DNA from: Lunularia cruciata
Taxonomy: Eukaryota; Streptophyta; Marchantiopsida; Lunulariales; Lunulariaceae
Direction: 5' to 3'
Length of the DNA stretch: 64,000 nt
Assembly: GCA_948567375.1 (NCBI GenBank)
Contig: OX419756.1
Coordinates: 41,120,333-41,184,332 of the forward strand
Shown here: positions 49,980 to 60,555 of the stretch, piece after piece
Layout of the letters: each line of letters begins with the position of its first letter
Position numbering within the stretch: position 1 is the first letter of the stretch
Notes under the pieces: generated by a model
The model's database searches: none
What the model saw: the letters and a program-made list of their open reading frames with translations, nothing else
Told to the model about the DNA's origin: nothing
Made by a program: the position numbers and the translations under genes

Positions 49980-50882
49980 CTCCTACTGGGATTCCTTGTT
50001 TCCCTGATCATTCCACTCCACAACCTCCACTTGGGCAACTTGTCGAGGTCGTCCATTCTTGAGTGGACATTCAGCAATGCGATGCCCCAACTGGCGACAA
50101 TAAAAACAACCTCCATTTTGTCATAATCTTTCTCTATTTGCTGTGCCAAGTGGTCTTCGTTGGATAGCATCAATCTCCATTGGTACCGGTTCTTCCACTC
50201 GTGGTACTGGTGGGTTTTGTGTAGGTCGAGGTCGAGACCAAGTTGTCGCAACTAAGGAATCAAAACGCTCAGCCAATTGCATGGCTTGTTCTACATTCTA
50301 TGGCTCTCGCATGGTCACCTCCAATCTGGTTCGTGACTTCAATCCTCGCACAAATCGATCCAGAACTTCACCTTCTTGGATATCTGGAATTTGCATGATG
50401 ATATTCTGAAATTGTGTGATGTAGCTTCTCACTGAGCCAATCTGCCTCAACTCCGCCAATTTATCTTGTGCAGCTCGGGTGGCATTTATAGTCTGAAATC
50501 GACCAAGTATTGCATCCTTGAATTCTGCCCATGTAAAAATTGGTGTAACAATTTGTCGTTCAGCTCTTTCCACTCGGAATCGCCACCAAAGTTTTGCCAC
50601 TCCATCCAATTGGCTAGAAGCCAAGAGAATTTGTTTCCGCTCGTCTTGAAGATTGGTGGCTTCAAAGTAACGTTCACAGTCAAACACAAAATTCTCCACT
50701 ATGCCTGGAAGATTCTTGCCTTCAAACACCTTGGGTTTTGGAAATCGAATGCGATCTTCTCCATCTCGAACTGGCGCTCTGTCTATCTATTCTCGTCGTT
50801 GCTGGTCTTGTTCATCCAACAATCGAGTAAGATGCTTGATTTGTTGTTGCATTGCAAGGATAACATGCGGTATTGCCGCCAT
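49980..50882 (-). pseudogene. gag of B-inner, with stops
   Basis: Starts MAAIPHVILAMQQQIKHL. The longest clean piece is 50729-50298 (FEGKNLPGIVENFVFDCERY...LEVTMREP), ended by a stop. The zinc knuckle CFYCRQLGHRIAECP lies near 50066-50112. Fewer stops than B-outer gag. Confidence 0.82.
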
Positions 50883-50915
50883 CACTACTACTCTATTCCA
50901 CTACCTGCAATTTAT

Positions 50916-51131
50916 CTAGTTGATTAACACGTAGATACAACACGTCCACCGTTCTCCATAAGTTACAACTGGAAGTATCAAGGGTTCCTCTGACACGGTG
51001 ATCATATGTAGAAAATCTTGCCTAAAGCGTGAGGTGATGAATTGTGTGAAACGATGCTTTGGTAATATCTGGACATGAAAGTCCCAATGGTTTGGCGGAA
51101 GTGGATTTGGTGGTCCATAAATTCCATCCAT
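50916..51131 (-). CDS. Small pre-gag protein ORF0 of chromovirus B (inner copy)
   Basis: A 71-aa frame differs from the B-outer copy at only two residues that I can see (HWDF for HWEF, RFRQDF for RFGQDF). It lies between the primer-binding site (near 51141-51152) and gag (ATG at 50882). It is open in both B copies. No known domain. Confidence 0.5.
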   Translation of the reverse strand: MDGIYGPPNPLPPNHWDFHVQILPKHRFTQFITSRFRQDFLHMITVSEEPLILPVVTYGERWTCCIYVLIN

Positions 51132-51153
51132 CCCATTCCTGCTCTGATACCAA

Positions 51154-51576
51154 TGTAAAAGACCAAAATTGAGGAGAGAAATAGGAGAATGGAAGCTCAC
51201 ATTGGGACACTTGAATGAGGGAAAACTCCGAATGCCTAGCATGAGCTTCGGCCTTCGTATTTATAGGTAGCATACAAGACCCTTGAAGCTTCTCAAGAAG
51301 TTTCCTTGAGCCGCTTTCTTGGAGTGCAAGCCAAGTTAACTAGGAAGCTTCTCAAGAAGCTTCCTTCTAGAAGCCGCCTACTTGGCATGCAAGCTAAGCT
51401 AGTTAGAAGCTTCTAGAAGCTTCCTTCTAGAAGCTATCTGCTTAGGGTGCAAGTTAGCTAGTTGGGAAGCTTCCTAAGAAGCTTCTTAGATGCTTCTAGA
51501 ATATTCTAGGCTATTTTGTCTTATTCTCTACTTCGTAAGCCCGACTAACTTCGTCACTAAACTCCATATTGTTACA
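51154..51576 (-). mobile_element. 5' LTR of B-inner
   Basis: It runs from 51576 (TGTAACAATATGG) to 51154 (TTTTACA) on the minus strand. The primer-binding site TGGTATCAGAGC follows at 51152-51141. Confidence 0.9.
51258..51512 (-). promoter_or_regulatory. Candidate heat-responsive promoter of B-inner: HSE arrays plus TATA
   Basis: TATAAATA lies at 51265-51258 (minus). Upstream of it, at 51285-51512, perfect inverted nGAAn/nTTCn pentamer runs occur, including AGAATATTCTAGAAG near 51495-51510 and repeated CTTCTAGAAG and AGAAGCTTCT units. The nearest array is about 20 bp from the TATA box, the layout of plant heat-shock promoters. Heat response itself is inference. Confidence 0.7.
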
Positions 51577-54205
51577 CCGCACCTTGCATCCTGTTACCTT
51601 CAAGATTGGGAAGGAGTATTTGGAGTGTATGAGGTTTGTAGTGGCACCTCTATACTATGATATCATTCTGGGTCTACCTTGGCTTGAATGTCATAAGGTT
51701 CAATTTGATTGGACCCGACACCAAATTCAAGTACAACACCAAGGTAGAAATTTCCAATTAGGTTGTCTGGCACCTCTGAGTAAGACACCTAAGAATAGTC
51801 AGTCCCAAGATGGGAAGTTTATCGAGAAGGTAGCCATAGAGCAAATCTGGAAGGAAGATGAGTCCCAAGATGGGAAGTTTGCCAGGAAGGCAACCATGGA
51901 GCAAGCTCAGAAGAGAGATGAGTCCATAGAAGGGAAGTTTGTTAATGAAGCAGCCATAGAGCAAGCTTTGGAGGAAGATAAGTCTATATTCGCGGTGTGG
52001 ATCAAGCAGATTGCACAAGAACAATCTGAGGAGGGCCAAGTGCCGCATCAAGCAATGGTTGATTGGATAGTTCAGGAGTTTGCAGATGTGTTTCCGGATG
52101 ATTTGCCAAAGGGATTACCCTCTGATCAAGGTATGCCCTTCAAGATCGAGTTATTGCCAGGGAGTACTACAATGAGTAGACCAATCTATTGGCTCTCACC
52201 AAAGGAGTTGGAGGAGTTGCGAACAACACTTACAGAGTTGTTGGAGAAGGATTTCATACAACATAGTACCTCTCCTTGGGGAGCACCGGTACTATTTGTT
52301 CCAAAGAAGGATGGAGGACTTCGTTTTTGTATTGATTACCGTGGGCTCAATAAGCAAACCGTGAAGAATGCATATCCCTTGCCTCGGATTGATGACTTGC
52401 TTGATCAATTAAGTGGAGCACGCTACTTTTCCAAGCTAGATCTTTGTAGCGGCTATTGGCAAATTCCTATTGAAGGAGAGGATGTGCAAAAGACTGCCTT
52501 TCGCACAAGGTATGGACATTTTGAGTGGAGAGTTCTACCTTTCGGACTCACTAATGCTCTAGCAGTCTTCATGGATCAGATGCATCGGGTGTTGGAGGGG
52601 CTATTGGATCAGTCCGTGGTAGTGTTCTTAGAAGATATTTTAATCTATAGTAAGACAGAGGCAGAACACATGAATCATGTGCGAGAAGTCCTAAGACAAC
52701 TACGACAATGGAAATTTTACTGCAAGAAGTCAAAGTGTGCTTTTTGGCAGAAAGAGGTTACCTTCTTGGGTCATAAGATCTCATCAGAGGGGATCAAGAT
52801 GGAAGAAGAGAAGATCAAGGCCATTACTGATTGGCCTTCCCCGAAGGATGCTACCGAAGTACGAGCATTCAATGGATTGGCCAGTTTTTACCGACGGTTC
52901 ATCCACTATTATGCTCACGTGGTTGCACCATTGACTGACCTCTTGGGAAAGAACTTGAGCTTCCAATGGACCACCAAGCATGAAGAAGCATTCCAGAAGT
53001 TAAAGCATATGGTGTCTTCAAGACCCATTCTTCAACCATATGATCCTCAACTACCTTGTGTGGTTGATTTTGATGCTTCTAACTTTGCAATTGGAGCTGT
53101 GTTGCAACAAGAATTTCCAGATGGACTACATCCTATTGCCTTTGTGTCTTGCCGACTAAATATAGCTGAAAGAAATTACTCTGCTCGAGATCAAGAACAA
53201 CTTGCAATGGTATATGCCGTCAAGGTATGGAGGCATTATCTCTTGGGGAAACAAGTGATCATGCAAACTGATCACAAGCCATTGTTGCAGACCTTACACC
53301 TAGAGCACATGAAGAGTTGACATCATTGATGGGAAGAGCAACTCCAATTGTTTGACATCAAACTTGAGTACAAACCAGATCGGTTCCATGTCATCCCTGA
53401 TGCTCTATCACGACGACTTGATTTGAAGGATCTTCCTCTCATCACGACAACAATTACAACGGTGTCAATTGATCCTAAGATTCATAACGAGTTTTGGTTA
53501 GCTCTACAGCAAGATCCCTTCTTCCAAATGGGACATGGTCGGCTAACAACAGGTGACAAGGAATACAACACCTTCTCCTTCAAGGAAAGCCTTCTATTCC
53601 ATGCGGACCGGATCTATGTTCCAGCCAAAGGTGATCTTCGACTTATGTGCCTTCAAGAAGCCCATGATTTACCCATTGCTGGTCACATGGGTGTGGACAA
53701 GACCTTGGGTACCCTCCAACATCAATGGTGGTGGCCCAACATGACACGAGATGTTTGAGAATTTGTCCAATCATGTGAGAGCTGCCAACGTAACAAGGCC
53801 AACAACCAGAAGCCGAGTGGACTCCTTCAATCGCTTGCCGTTCCATTAGCTCGTTGGGAGCATGTGAGCTTGGATCTCATCACATCCTTGCCAAAGACAA
53901 AACAAGGACACATTGCCATCGTGGTGTTTGTAGATAAGCTTAGTAAGCAAATCCACTTGGCACCAACCTGTGATACCGTGGATGCTCCAACCTTAGCACA
54001 AATCTACTTTGACAATGTCTTCAAGCATCATGGAATGCCACACATACTCATCTTCGACCGTGATCCTCGCTTTACCGGGAAGTTTTGGCAAGCACTCTTT
54101 CAGATACTCGGCACCAAGCTTGCTTTGTCCATGACCTATCATCTTGTATTTCATGTTTCCAAGTTGAAACCCTTTGTTCCTAACCCCTCTTCCTTTTCCT
54201 CTTGA
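51577..54205 (+). pseudogene. pol of B-outer (protease rest to integrase), defective
   Basis: Frame 51569-53320 covers the protease end ([14 protein letters not shown]), the linker, reverse transcriptase ([22 protein letters not shown], catalytic box FLEDILIYS with Glu in place of the first Asp) and RNase H ([24 protein letters not shown]). It ends at TGA codons where B-inner has arginine codons. Integrase pieces 53348-53758 and 53864-54205 follow. After LGTKLALSMTYH the sequence jumps directly to LVFHVSKLKPFVP, a deletion of about 0.5 kb that removes the catalytic Glu region. This copy cannot encode a working reverse transcriptase or integrase. Confidence 0.88.
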
Positions 54206-54225
54206 GTCCAACCTCCCCCTCTTCC

Positions 54226-54415
54226 TATCCCTATCAATGATCATGAGGAGTACGAAGTTGATCGTATCCTTGCGCGTCACCATATTCAACGAGGCCGTCG
54301 CCAACATACGGAGTACAAGGTCCTTTGGAAAGGGTATCCCCTTCATGATGCCACCTGGGAACCTCTTTCTCACCTCCACAATGCATAGACGGCCATCCAA
54401 GAATTCGAAGCTTCA
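54226..54415 (+). other. Chromodomain of B-outer
   Basis: Frame reads EEYEVDRILARHHIQ, EYKVLWKGYPLHDATWEPLS; a TAG follows HNA, where B-inner has a Gln codon. Confidence 0.8.
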
Positions 54416-54454
54416 CTGGCGACGAGGACGTCACCAACTAGCGGCGGGGGAATA

Positions 54455-54879
54455 TGTAACAATATGGAGTTTAGCGACAAAGTCAGTCGGGCTCACAAAG
54501 TAGCACATAGGACAAATTAGCCTAGAATATTCCGGAAGTATCTAGGAAGCTTCTTGGGAAGCTTCCCGGTTAGCTTAGCTTGCACCTTAAGTAAGTAGCT
54601 TCTAGAAGGAAGCTTCTAGAAACTTCCAACTAGCTTAGCTTGCACGCCAAGTAGGCAGCTTCTAGAAGGAAGCTTCTTGAGAAGCTTCCTAGTTAACTTG
54701 GCTTGCATGCTAAGAAAGCGGCTTGAGGAAGCTTCTTGAGAAGCTTCTCAAGGGCCTTGTATGTACCTATAAATACCAAAGCCAAAGCTCATGCTAGGCA
54801 TTCGGAGTTTTCCCTCATTCAAGTGTCCCAATGTGAGCTTCCATTCTCCTATTTCTCTCCTCGGTTTCGGTCTTTTACA
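54455..54879 (+). mobile_element. 3' LTR of B-outer
   Basis: TGTAACAATATGG to TCTTTTACA. It retains TATAAATA at 54768-54775, with the last heat-shock-element array (GGAAGCTTCT, AGAAGCTTCT) at 54727-54748, 20 bp upstream. Other arrays lie at 54545-54566, 54599-54622 and 54659-54690. Confidence 0.9.
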
Positions 54880-54884
54880 CATGG

Positions 54885-55440
54885 ACAGCAATGCAAGAAG
54901 GATTGCTGAAGAATTTCCACTCGGTAGATTCTGTGCAGATGGTCTGAATTTGACTATGGGGATTGAAACAGAAGAACAACATACAAGAGTATGTGGAGGC
55001 ATTTCTGGACCTACAAGTCGCAATAACCGACATGAGTCCAGCAAAGGCTCTCGATAATTTCAAACAAGGATTGAAGGAGCAGATTTGCCAAGAAGTCATG
55101 GTACAAAATCCTCGCACGATATTTGAAGCCATTGCTTGTGCACAAAGAATAGCAGGAGCATTAGGCGGAGGTGAAGGAGTAGTTCCACCTCAACATTATC
55201 AAGCAGAAATGCCACCTATAGGTGGAAAAAACTACCGATGGAATTGGGTAACCTTTGGTTTCGAGACCGAGGAGCATGACCGCTTCAAGGAGAACAAGGA
55301 CGGCTAGAAGAACAGAGAGATGGAGCCCCACGAGGAGAAGGAACTCAAGGAGAACAATGTTGTTGTTACAATTGTGGTCGTATTGGGCATATATCTACCA
55401 ACTGTCGTGCTCAACTTCCTAGAGGCCCTTGACCTTCATA
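54885..55440 (+). pseudogene. gag of A2, C-terminal part
   Basis: Continues the gag interrupted at 44095. Best frame 54963-55307 (NNIQEYVEAFLDLQVAI, LDNFKQGLKEQICQEVMV, ACAQRIAGALGGGEGVVPPQ). The zinc knuckle CYNCGRIGHISTNC lies near 55360-55405 in another frame. Confidence 0.75.
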
Positions 55441-55617
55441 TAGGCGATCTTTGATCAACATGGAGAGATGCATTGAAGAGGAGGAGGTGGAAATCACTTC
55501 GGAAAACAAAGATTGCCAGTAAATGTACTTCATGGCCTTACTGGCTCAATAAGGAAGTAGAAAAGTGAGGGAAGGAAGAAGAAAAGTGCACAAAGGTACC
55601 AAAAGGCAACCTCACAA

Positions 55618-57465
55618 TTGATTGTAGTGAATGGGGTCCTAGAAGGCAATCAAGTAAGAGTGTTAATAGATCCGGGAGCCATAGAGAATTTCTTGTCTCG
55701 CTCCATTGCAATAAGATTGGGATTGGATCTAGAGAGAGATGAGAGTGAAGAAGTAGAGTTACCTAATAGAAAAACATGGAGGATTGAATCATTACCCAGG
55801 CGGGTAACACTCTCTGTAGGAAAATATCAAGAAGCAATCAAGTGGCGAGTGATATAATTAGCTCGTTATGACAAAATCTTAAGAATGCCATGGATGGAGC
55901 ATTACAACCCTATGGTAGATTGGAGGAAGAAAGTAGTGAGAACACACCAATGATCGATCATTGGGGTTAAAGAAAAATCACATAGGCAAGAACTGCCTCT
56001 CTATGCCATAGAGACAATAGCTATCTGTAAGACTGAAATAGTGTTTCATGGGTCTAATAAGAGAAGTCTAGAGTGCACAACTTGAGAGACAAATTCTTGA
56101 GAAATTGAAGGATGTCGTAAATGAGTTTCAAGATGTCTTTCTTGATGATCTACCCTCAGGATTACCACCAAAAAGGAGAGTAGATCATAAAATTGAGACA
56201 CTCCCGAGGAAGACACCTCCTTGTAAGGCCCCATATCGCCTATCACCTCATGAGTTGGAGGAGTGCAAGAATCAAATTGAGGATATGCTACAAAAAAGGT
56301 TCATCCAACCCAACATATCACCATACGGGGCTCCGGTCTTGTTTGTGAAGAAGAAATACGGTACAATGCGCATGTGCATTGACTATTGGGGTCTCAATCA
56401 ACAAACAATGAAGAACAAATACCCCTTACCTTGCATGGATGATCTATTCAATCAACTCAATGGAGCAAGACACTTCACCAAACTAGATATGCGGAGCAGT
56501 TACAATCAAATCCAAATTGTAGAGGAGGATGTGTACAAGACTGCCTTCCGAACCAGGTATGGCCACTTTGAGTATCTTGTGATGCCTTTTGGTCTCACCA
56601 ACGCACCTGCCACTTTCATGAGTCTGATGAATGACATATTTCGTCCATATTTGGATAAGTCTATCATTTTCTTCCTAGATGACATCTTAGTATATAGTAG
56701 CACCATGACGGAACACAAACAACATCTACGAGAAGTCCTCCAGATTCTAAGACAGAATTGATTGTATGCCAAAATCTCAAAGTGTGAGTTTGGCAAGTCT
56801 GAAGTAGACTACTTGGGGCATAGAGTAAGTGTAGAGGGTATTCAAGTATTAATAGATAAAATAGAGGTCATTAAAAAATGGAGTGCCCCAGAAGATCAAA
56901 CTCAACTCAAGAGCTTCTTGGGTTTGACGGGATTCTGTCGTCAATTTGTCAAGGACTTCTCCAAGGTTGCATAACCTTTAACAACACTACTTGGCAAGGG
57001 GAAGAAGTGGACATGGGGAACCTCACAAGAGTTGGCCATTCAAGAATTGAAAGCTGCCTTGCTACATGCACCAATCTTGAAGTGGTATGACCTAAAATGT
57101 CCAATCAAGTTGGCTACAAATGCATCAGGTGTAGCAATCGGAGCAGTCCTACAACAAGAGTGGCATGACGGATGGCATCCCATTGCATATTTCTCTCGAA
57201 AATTGTTATCGGCAAAGCGCAACTACCACACCACAGAATGAGAAGAGTTGACCATCGTCTTGGCAATCAAGCATTGGAAGCACTATCTAGGCAAGAAGGC
57301 ATTTGTGGTAGAGACAGACCACAAACCTCTAGTCTACCTCGAGACGCAGAAGGATCTATCTCATCACCAAATTTGATGGTCAGAGTGGTGACAATGCTTC
57401 AACATGACAATCACCTACGTTGAAGGTAAGAAGCAACTTGCAGATGCATTCACCTGCATGCCAAT
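55618..57465 (+). pseudogene. Protease, reverse transcriptase and RNase H of A2
   Basis: The protease frame 55618-55857 has RVLIDPGAIENFLS (Pro after the catalytic Asp, as in A1) and ends at TAA. Reverse transcriptase 56105-56761 has [49 protein letters not shown] and an intact catalytic [13 protein letters not shown] at 56759 replaces the CGA seen in A1. RNase H continues from 57032 ([18 protein letters not shown], with Asn where the catalytic Asp is expected). The frame then breaks, running to KKQLADAFTCMP near 57460. Confidence 0.82.
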
Positions 57466-57483
57466 GGCAAAAAACTTGGTGGT

Positions 57484-58219
57484 TGTAATACCAAGAGCTA
57501 GCCATATGATCTAGATGTGAAAATTGGTTTGGTAACATCTAGAATGATATTATACATGATGGTTGAAATAGATCAGATAGAAGTATCACCAAAAGAGTAC
57601 TTCTACTAATATGGTAGAAATCGAAATAGACTTGAGAACCTTAGAACCAATAGCTAGACATATGATTTAAAGGTGAGAATTGGTTTGGTAACATCTGGAA
57701 GGATGTTACACATGATGGACTAAACAGATCAGAAAGAGGTATCACCAAAAAGGGACTTCTACTAATAGAGTAGGAACCAAAATATGCCTGAAATCTTTGA
57801 AGGCAATTTCGGAGGCCTAAATGGATGAATTAGGCCTTGAAAATGTGTAGTTCTCCCCAACACAAGAAAGGCTGGCCTTTACTCCCCCCTGCTTTGTCTT
57901 GTCGAGAGCCTTCCAACGGTACCTTCCTCACGTGATTCTGAGTTTCCTACAGAAAGATTCCCTAAAAGATTCCCTCTGGTCAAAGCTTGTTTGACCAACC
58001 AGATAGGACCTAGACCAGACATGTCACCCATCCAAGTAAGTAATCCAAGGGTGGAGCTTGCTGACATGTCACCTATCTGTGTCCCTAATCCTATGGTGGA
58101 GCTTCCTTGGCGTAGATCCTCTTTGTCTATATAATAAAGAGAAGGTGCTCCCTTGGGGCATCGATTGTTTGAGTGTGCAATATGTGTTTTCTCTCTTCTC
58201 TTGTCCTCGGAGTATTATA
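57484..58219 (+). mobile_element. Solo LTR of family A inside A2 pol
   Basis: TGTAATACC...GGAGTATTATA, 736 bp, flanked by GTGGT (57479-57483) and GTGGC (58220-58224). The pol reading continues across it (KNLV then AEVQTNP), so it inserted after A2 and lost its internal region by LTR-LTR recombination. It shows two tandem repeats of about 156 bp in U3 (AGCTAG(C/A)CATATGAT at 57496 and 57652). Confidence 0.88.
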
Positions 58220-59200
58220 GTGGCAGAGGTTCAGACTAACCCTAAATTTTGGCTAGAGATTCTGGCGGCTACAAAAACTGATTCACAGATTGTAGAAGGG
58301 CAATCATCCAAAGGCGTCACCAGCACCCAAGGACTCACCTTTCGTGATGGCAGATTATAGATTCGAAATGTCCCAGAATTGCACACCACCATTCTAGCAA
58401 AGTGTCATGATTCAGCCATTGCAGGTCATGTTGGAGTGGAAAAGACCTTGGATGCAGTCCAACGTCATTACTATAAGCCCAAGATGAGCAACGATATGAT
58501 GGACTACGTGCGCAGTTGCTTACTTTATCAACAGAACAAAGCTTCTAATCAAGCTCATGCAAGGCTCCCGCAACCTCTCTCCACTCCTACACAATGTTGG
58601 GAGCAGGTGTGTATGGATCTCATTTGTGAATTACCAAAGACCACATCAAGATTTGACTCCATCGTGGTCTTTGTGGACCGGCTCAGCAAAATGATTCATG
58701 TATGCCCTACCACCAAGGAGGTGACCGCTCCACAACTTGCTCAATTATACTTAGATGCAATCTTCTCTCACCATGGCTTGTCTCGAGTACTCATCACCGA
58801 TAGGGGTACTCAATTCACTAGTTTGTTTTGGCGCACCCTCTTTGGTTTCTTCAAAACCAAGTTGGCCATGTCCACAACTTACCACCCACAAACAAATGGA
58901 CAAATAGAGTGGGCTAACCGCACTATTGAAGACATATTATGCGGCTTCACCTTAGAAGAGCAAGAGAGGTGGGACACCCTACTCCCGTTAGTGGAATTTG
59001 CTTACAATAATTCAATGAATGCATCCACCCAAGTCACTCCGTTCTTCCTCATGTATGGTGAGCATCCCTTCACACCTTCTAGCTTGATGAAGATCTGTCC
59101 GATGGCTACCAAGGTCGATGCAGTCAACACATTTGTTTCTAGAATCCAACAAGGGGTGGAGAGCGCTAAGCACAAATTATAGATTGCACAAAATTGCTAG
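58220..59200 (+). pseudogene. Integrase of A2
   Basis: The longest frame, 58379-59182, has GHVGVEKTLDAVQRHYY, SCLLYQQNK (second zinc Cys replaced by Tyr), MDLICELPKT (first Asp), HHGLSRVLITDRGTQF (second Asp) and HPQTNGQIEWANRTIED (Glu). It then runs through FAYNNSMNASTQVTPF. A stop precedes it (near 58358) and another follows at 59180. Integrase catalytic residues are retained, zinc site damaged. Confidence 0.85.
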
Positions 59201-59690
59201 AAGAAGTATGTTGATGCACACCGTAGGCACATGGAGTTCAATGTTGGGGATCAGGTATGGCTATTGACAACCAACCTCACATTAGTGGGACCTTGTAAGC
59301 TCAGACCTCGTTTTATTGGGCCTTTTTCAATTCTCCGTTGAGTCGGCATTGTGGCCTATCACCTTGAGCTACCACCACACATCAAGATCCATCCAGTGTT
59401 CCATGTTTCCCTACTACGTAGATATGCTCCTTGATCAGGCTTGGGTCATTCCACACAAGACATTCAACCTTGTCTGACGCTCATTGATGGCAACAAGGAA
59501 TATGAAGTGGAGTGTATTCTCCAAAAATGCATGCGTGGTACTCATCATCCACGGGTAGATTATCTTGTCTAGTGGAAAGGTTACCCCCTCTATGAAGCAA
59601 CTTGGAACCCACTGCCAATTTGACACATGCACTGGTGTTGGTGCAAGCATTTGAGCAACAGTTGCACAATGAAGACATTACGTCTTAAAA
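59201..59690 (+). pseudogene. Integrase C terminus and chromodomain of A2
   Basis: HMEFNVGDQVWLLTTNL and LRPRFIGPFSILR form the GPY/F-type module. IHPVFHVSLLRRY follows, then the chromodomain KEYEVECILQ...PRVDYLV, TAG, WKGYPLYEATW (59491-59600). The AAAAGGAGGGAGG polypurine tract precedes the 3' LTR. Confidence 0.8.
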
Positions 59691-59701
59691 GGAGGGAGGT
59701 T

Positions 59702-60455
59702 TGTAATACCAAGAGCTAGCCATATGATCTAGATGTGAAATTTGGTTTGGTAACATCTGGAATGATGTTATACATGATGGTCAAAATAGATTAGATAGAA
59801 GTATCACCACAAGGGTACTTCTACTAATAGGACAAAAAACCAAAATAGATTTAAAAACCTTAGAACCAATAGCTAGACATATGATTTGAAGGTGAGAATA
59901 AGGTTGGTAACATCTGGAAGGATGTTACACAGGATGGATGGAATAGGTCAGAAAGAGGTATCACTAAAAGTGGACTTCTACTAATAGATTTGGAACCAAA
60001 ATATGCCTGAAATCTTTGAGGCAATTTTGGAGGCCTAAACGGATGAATTAGGCCTTGAGAATGTGTTGAGTCTTCCCACCAATGGAGGAAAGGCTGGCCT
60101 TCCCTCCCCCTGCTTTGTCTCATCGAGAGCTTTCCAATGGTACCTCACCCACGTGATTCTAAGATTCCTATAGGAAGATTCTCTAAAAGATTCCCTCTGG
60201 TCAAAGCTTGTTTGACCAACCAGATAGGACCAGGACCGACATGTCACCCATCCAAGTAAGTAATCCAAGGGTGGAGCTTGCTGACATGTCACCTATCTAT
60301 GTAGCAAATCCTATGGTGGAGCTTCATTGGAGGAGATCCGCTTTGCCTATATAATAAAGAGAAGGTGCTCCTTTGGGGCATCGGAGTTTGAGTGTGAAAG
60401 TGTGTGTTTCTCATGGTGTGTTTCTCTTTAGGTCTCCTATCCTCGGAGTATTACA
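59702..60455 (+). mobile_element. 3' LTR of A2
   Basis: TGTAATACC...GGAGTATTACA, 754 bp, with an 8-bp perfect terminal inverted repeat TGTAATAC/GTATTACA. Contains the two tandem U3 repeats and CTATATAATAAAG near 60348. Confidence 0.92.
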
Positions 60456-60555
60456 AGTAGTGTCATAGAAGAATCAAAGGGCTTTGGAGAGAAGGATTGA
60501 AGGGTTCAGGAGAAGAAGGCAGAGATTCTATGGTATTGATATTTGACATTGGAGT
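60456..60555 (+). mobile_element. Repeat C, right part after the A2 insertion
   Basis: Starts with the AGTAG target duplication and continues the purine-rich repeat interrupted at 42577. It runs into the B-like fragment D near 60555. Confidence 0.5.

Larger units (their letters stand above)
45935..51576 (-). mobile_element. Chromovirus B-inner, reverse orientation, inserted in B-outer protease
   Basis: LTRs 51154-51576 (5' in element sense) and 45935-46357 (3'), 423 bp each, have seven differences by eye, all transitions. The flanking 5-mers are CCACA (45930-45934) and CCGCA (51577-51581). The intact protease of B-inner itself shows that the original target was CCGCA, so the left copy has mutated. 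Length 5642 bp. It is younger than B-outer by nesting and by LTR divergence. It is the most complete element in the window, but with stops in gag and integrase. Confidence 0.93.
44096..54879 (+). mobile_element. Chromovirus B-outer, inserted in A2 gag
   Basis: LTRs 44096-44520 and 54455-54879 (425 bp each; about 15 differences by eye) are flanked by CATGG at 44091-44095 and 54880-54884. Order: primer-binding site, ORF0, gag, protease start, [B-inner 45935-51576], protease, reverse transcriptase, RNase H, integrase (internal deletion), chromodomain. The gag reading of A2 resumes exactly after the second CATGG, confirming the borders. The integrase deletion removes the catalytic Glu. Confidence 0.92.
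42578..60455 (+). mobile_element. Chromovirus A2, complete but interrupted Ty3/gypsy element
   Basis: LTR 42578-43059 and LTR 59702-60455 are flanked by a perfect 5-bp duplication AGTAG (42573-42577 and 60456-60460). Internal order: primer-binding site, ORF0a, ORF0b, gag, [B-outer inserted 44096-54879], gag end, protease, reverse transcriptase, RNase H, [solo A LTR 57484-58219], integrase, chromodomain, polypurine tract. The pol order with integrase last and the chromodomain define a chromovirus. Removing the insertions leaves about 6.4 kb. Stops in gag, reverse transcriptase and chromodomain make it non-autonomous now. Confidence 0.9.

Noticed and set aside
57484-58219. Treating this LTR as the 3' LTR of A2
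   Set aside because: The integrase and chromodomain of A2 continue after it, it has its own flanking 5-mers, and the AGTAG duplication pairs 42573 with 60456.
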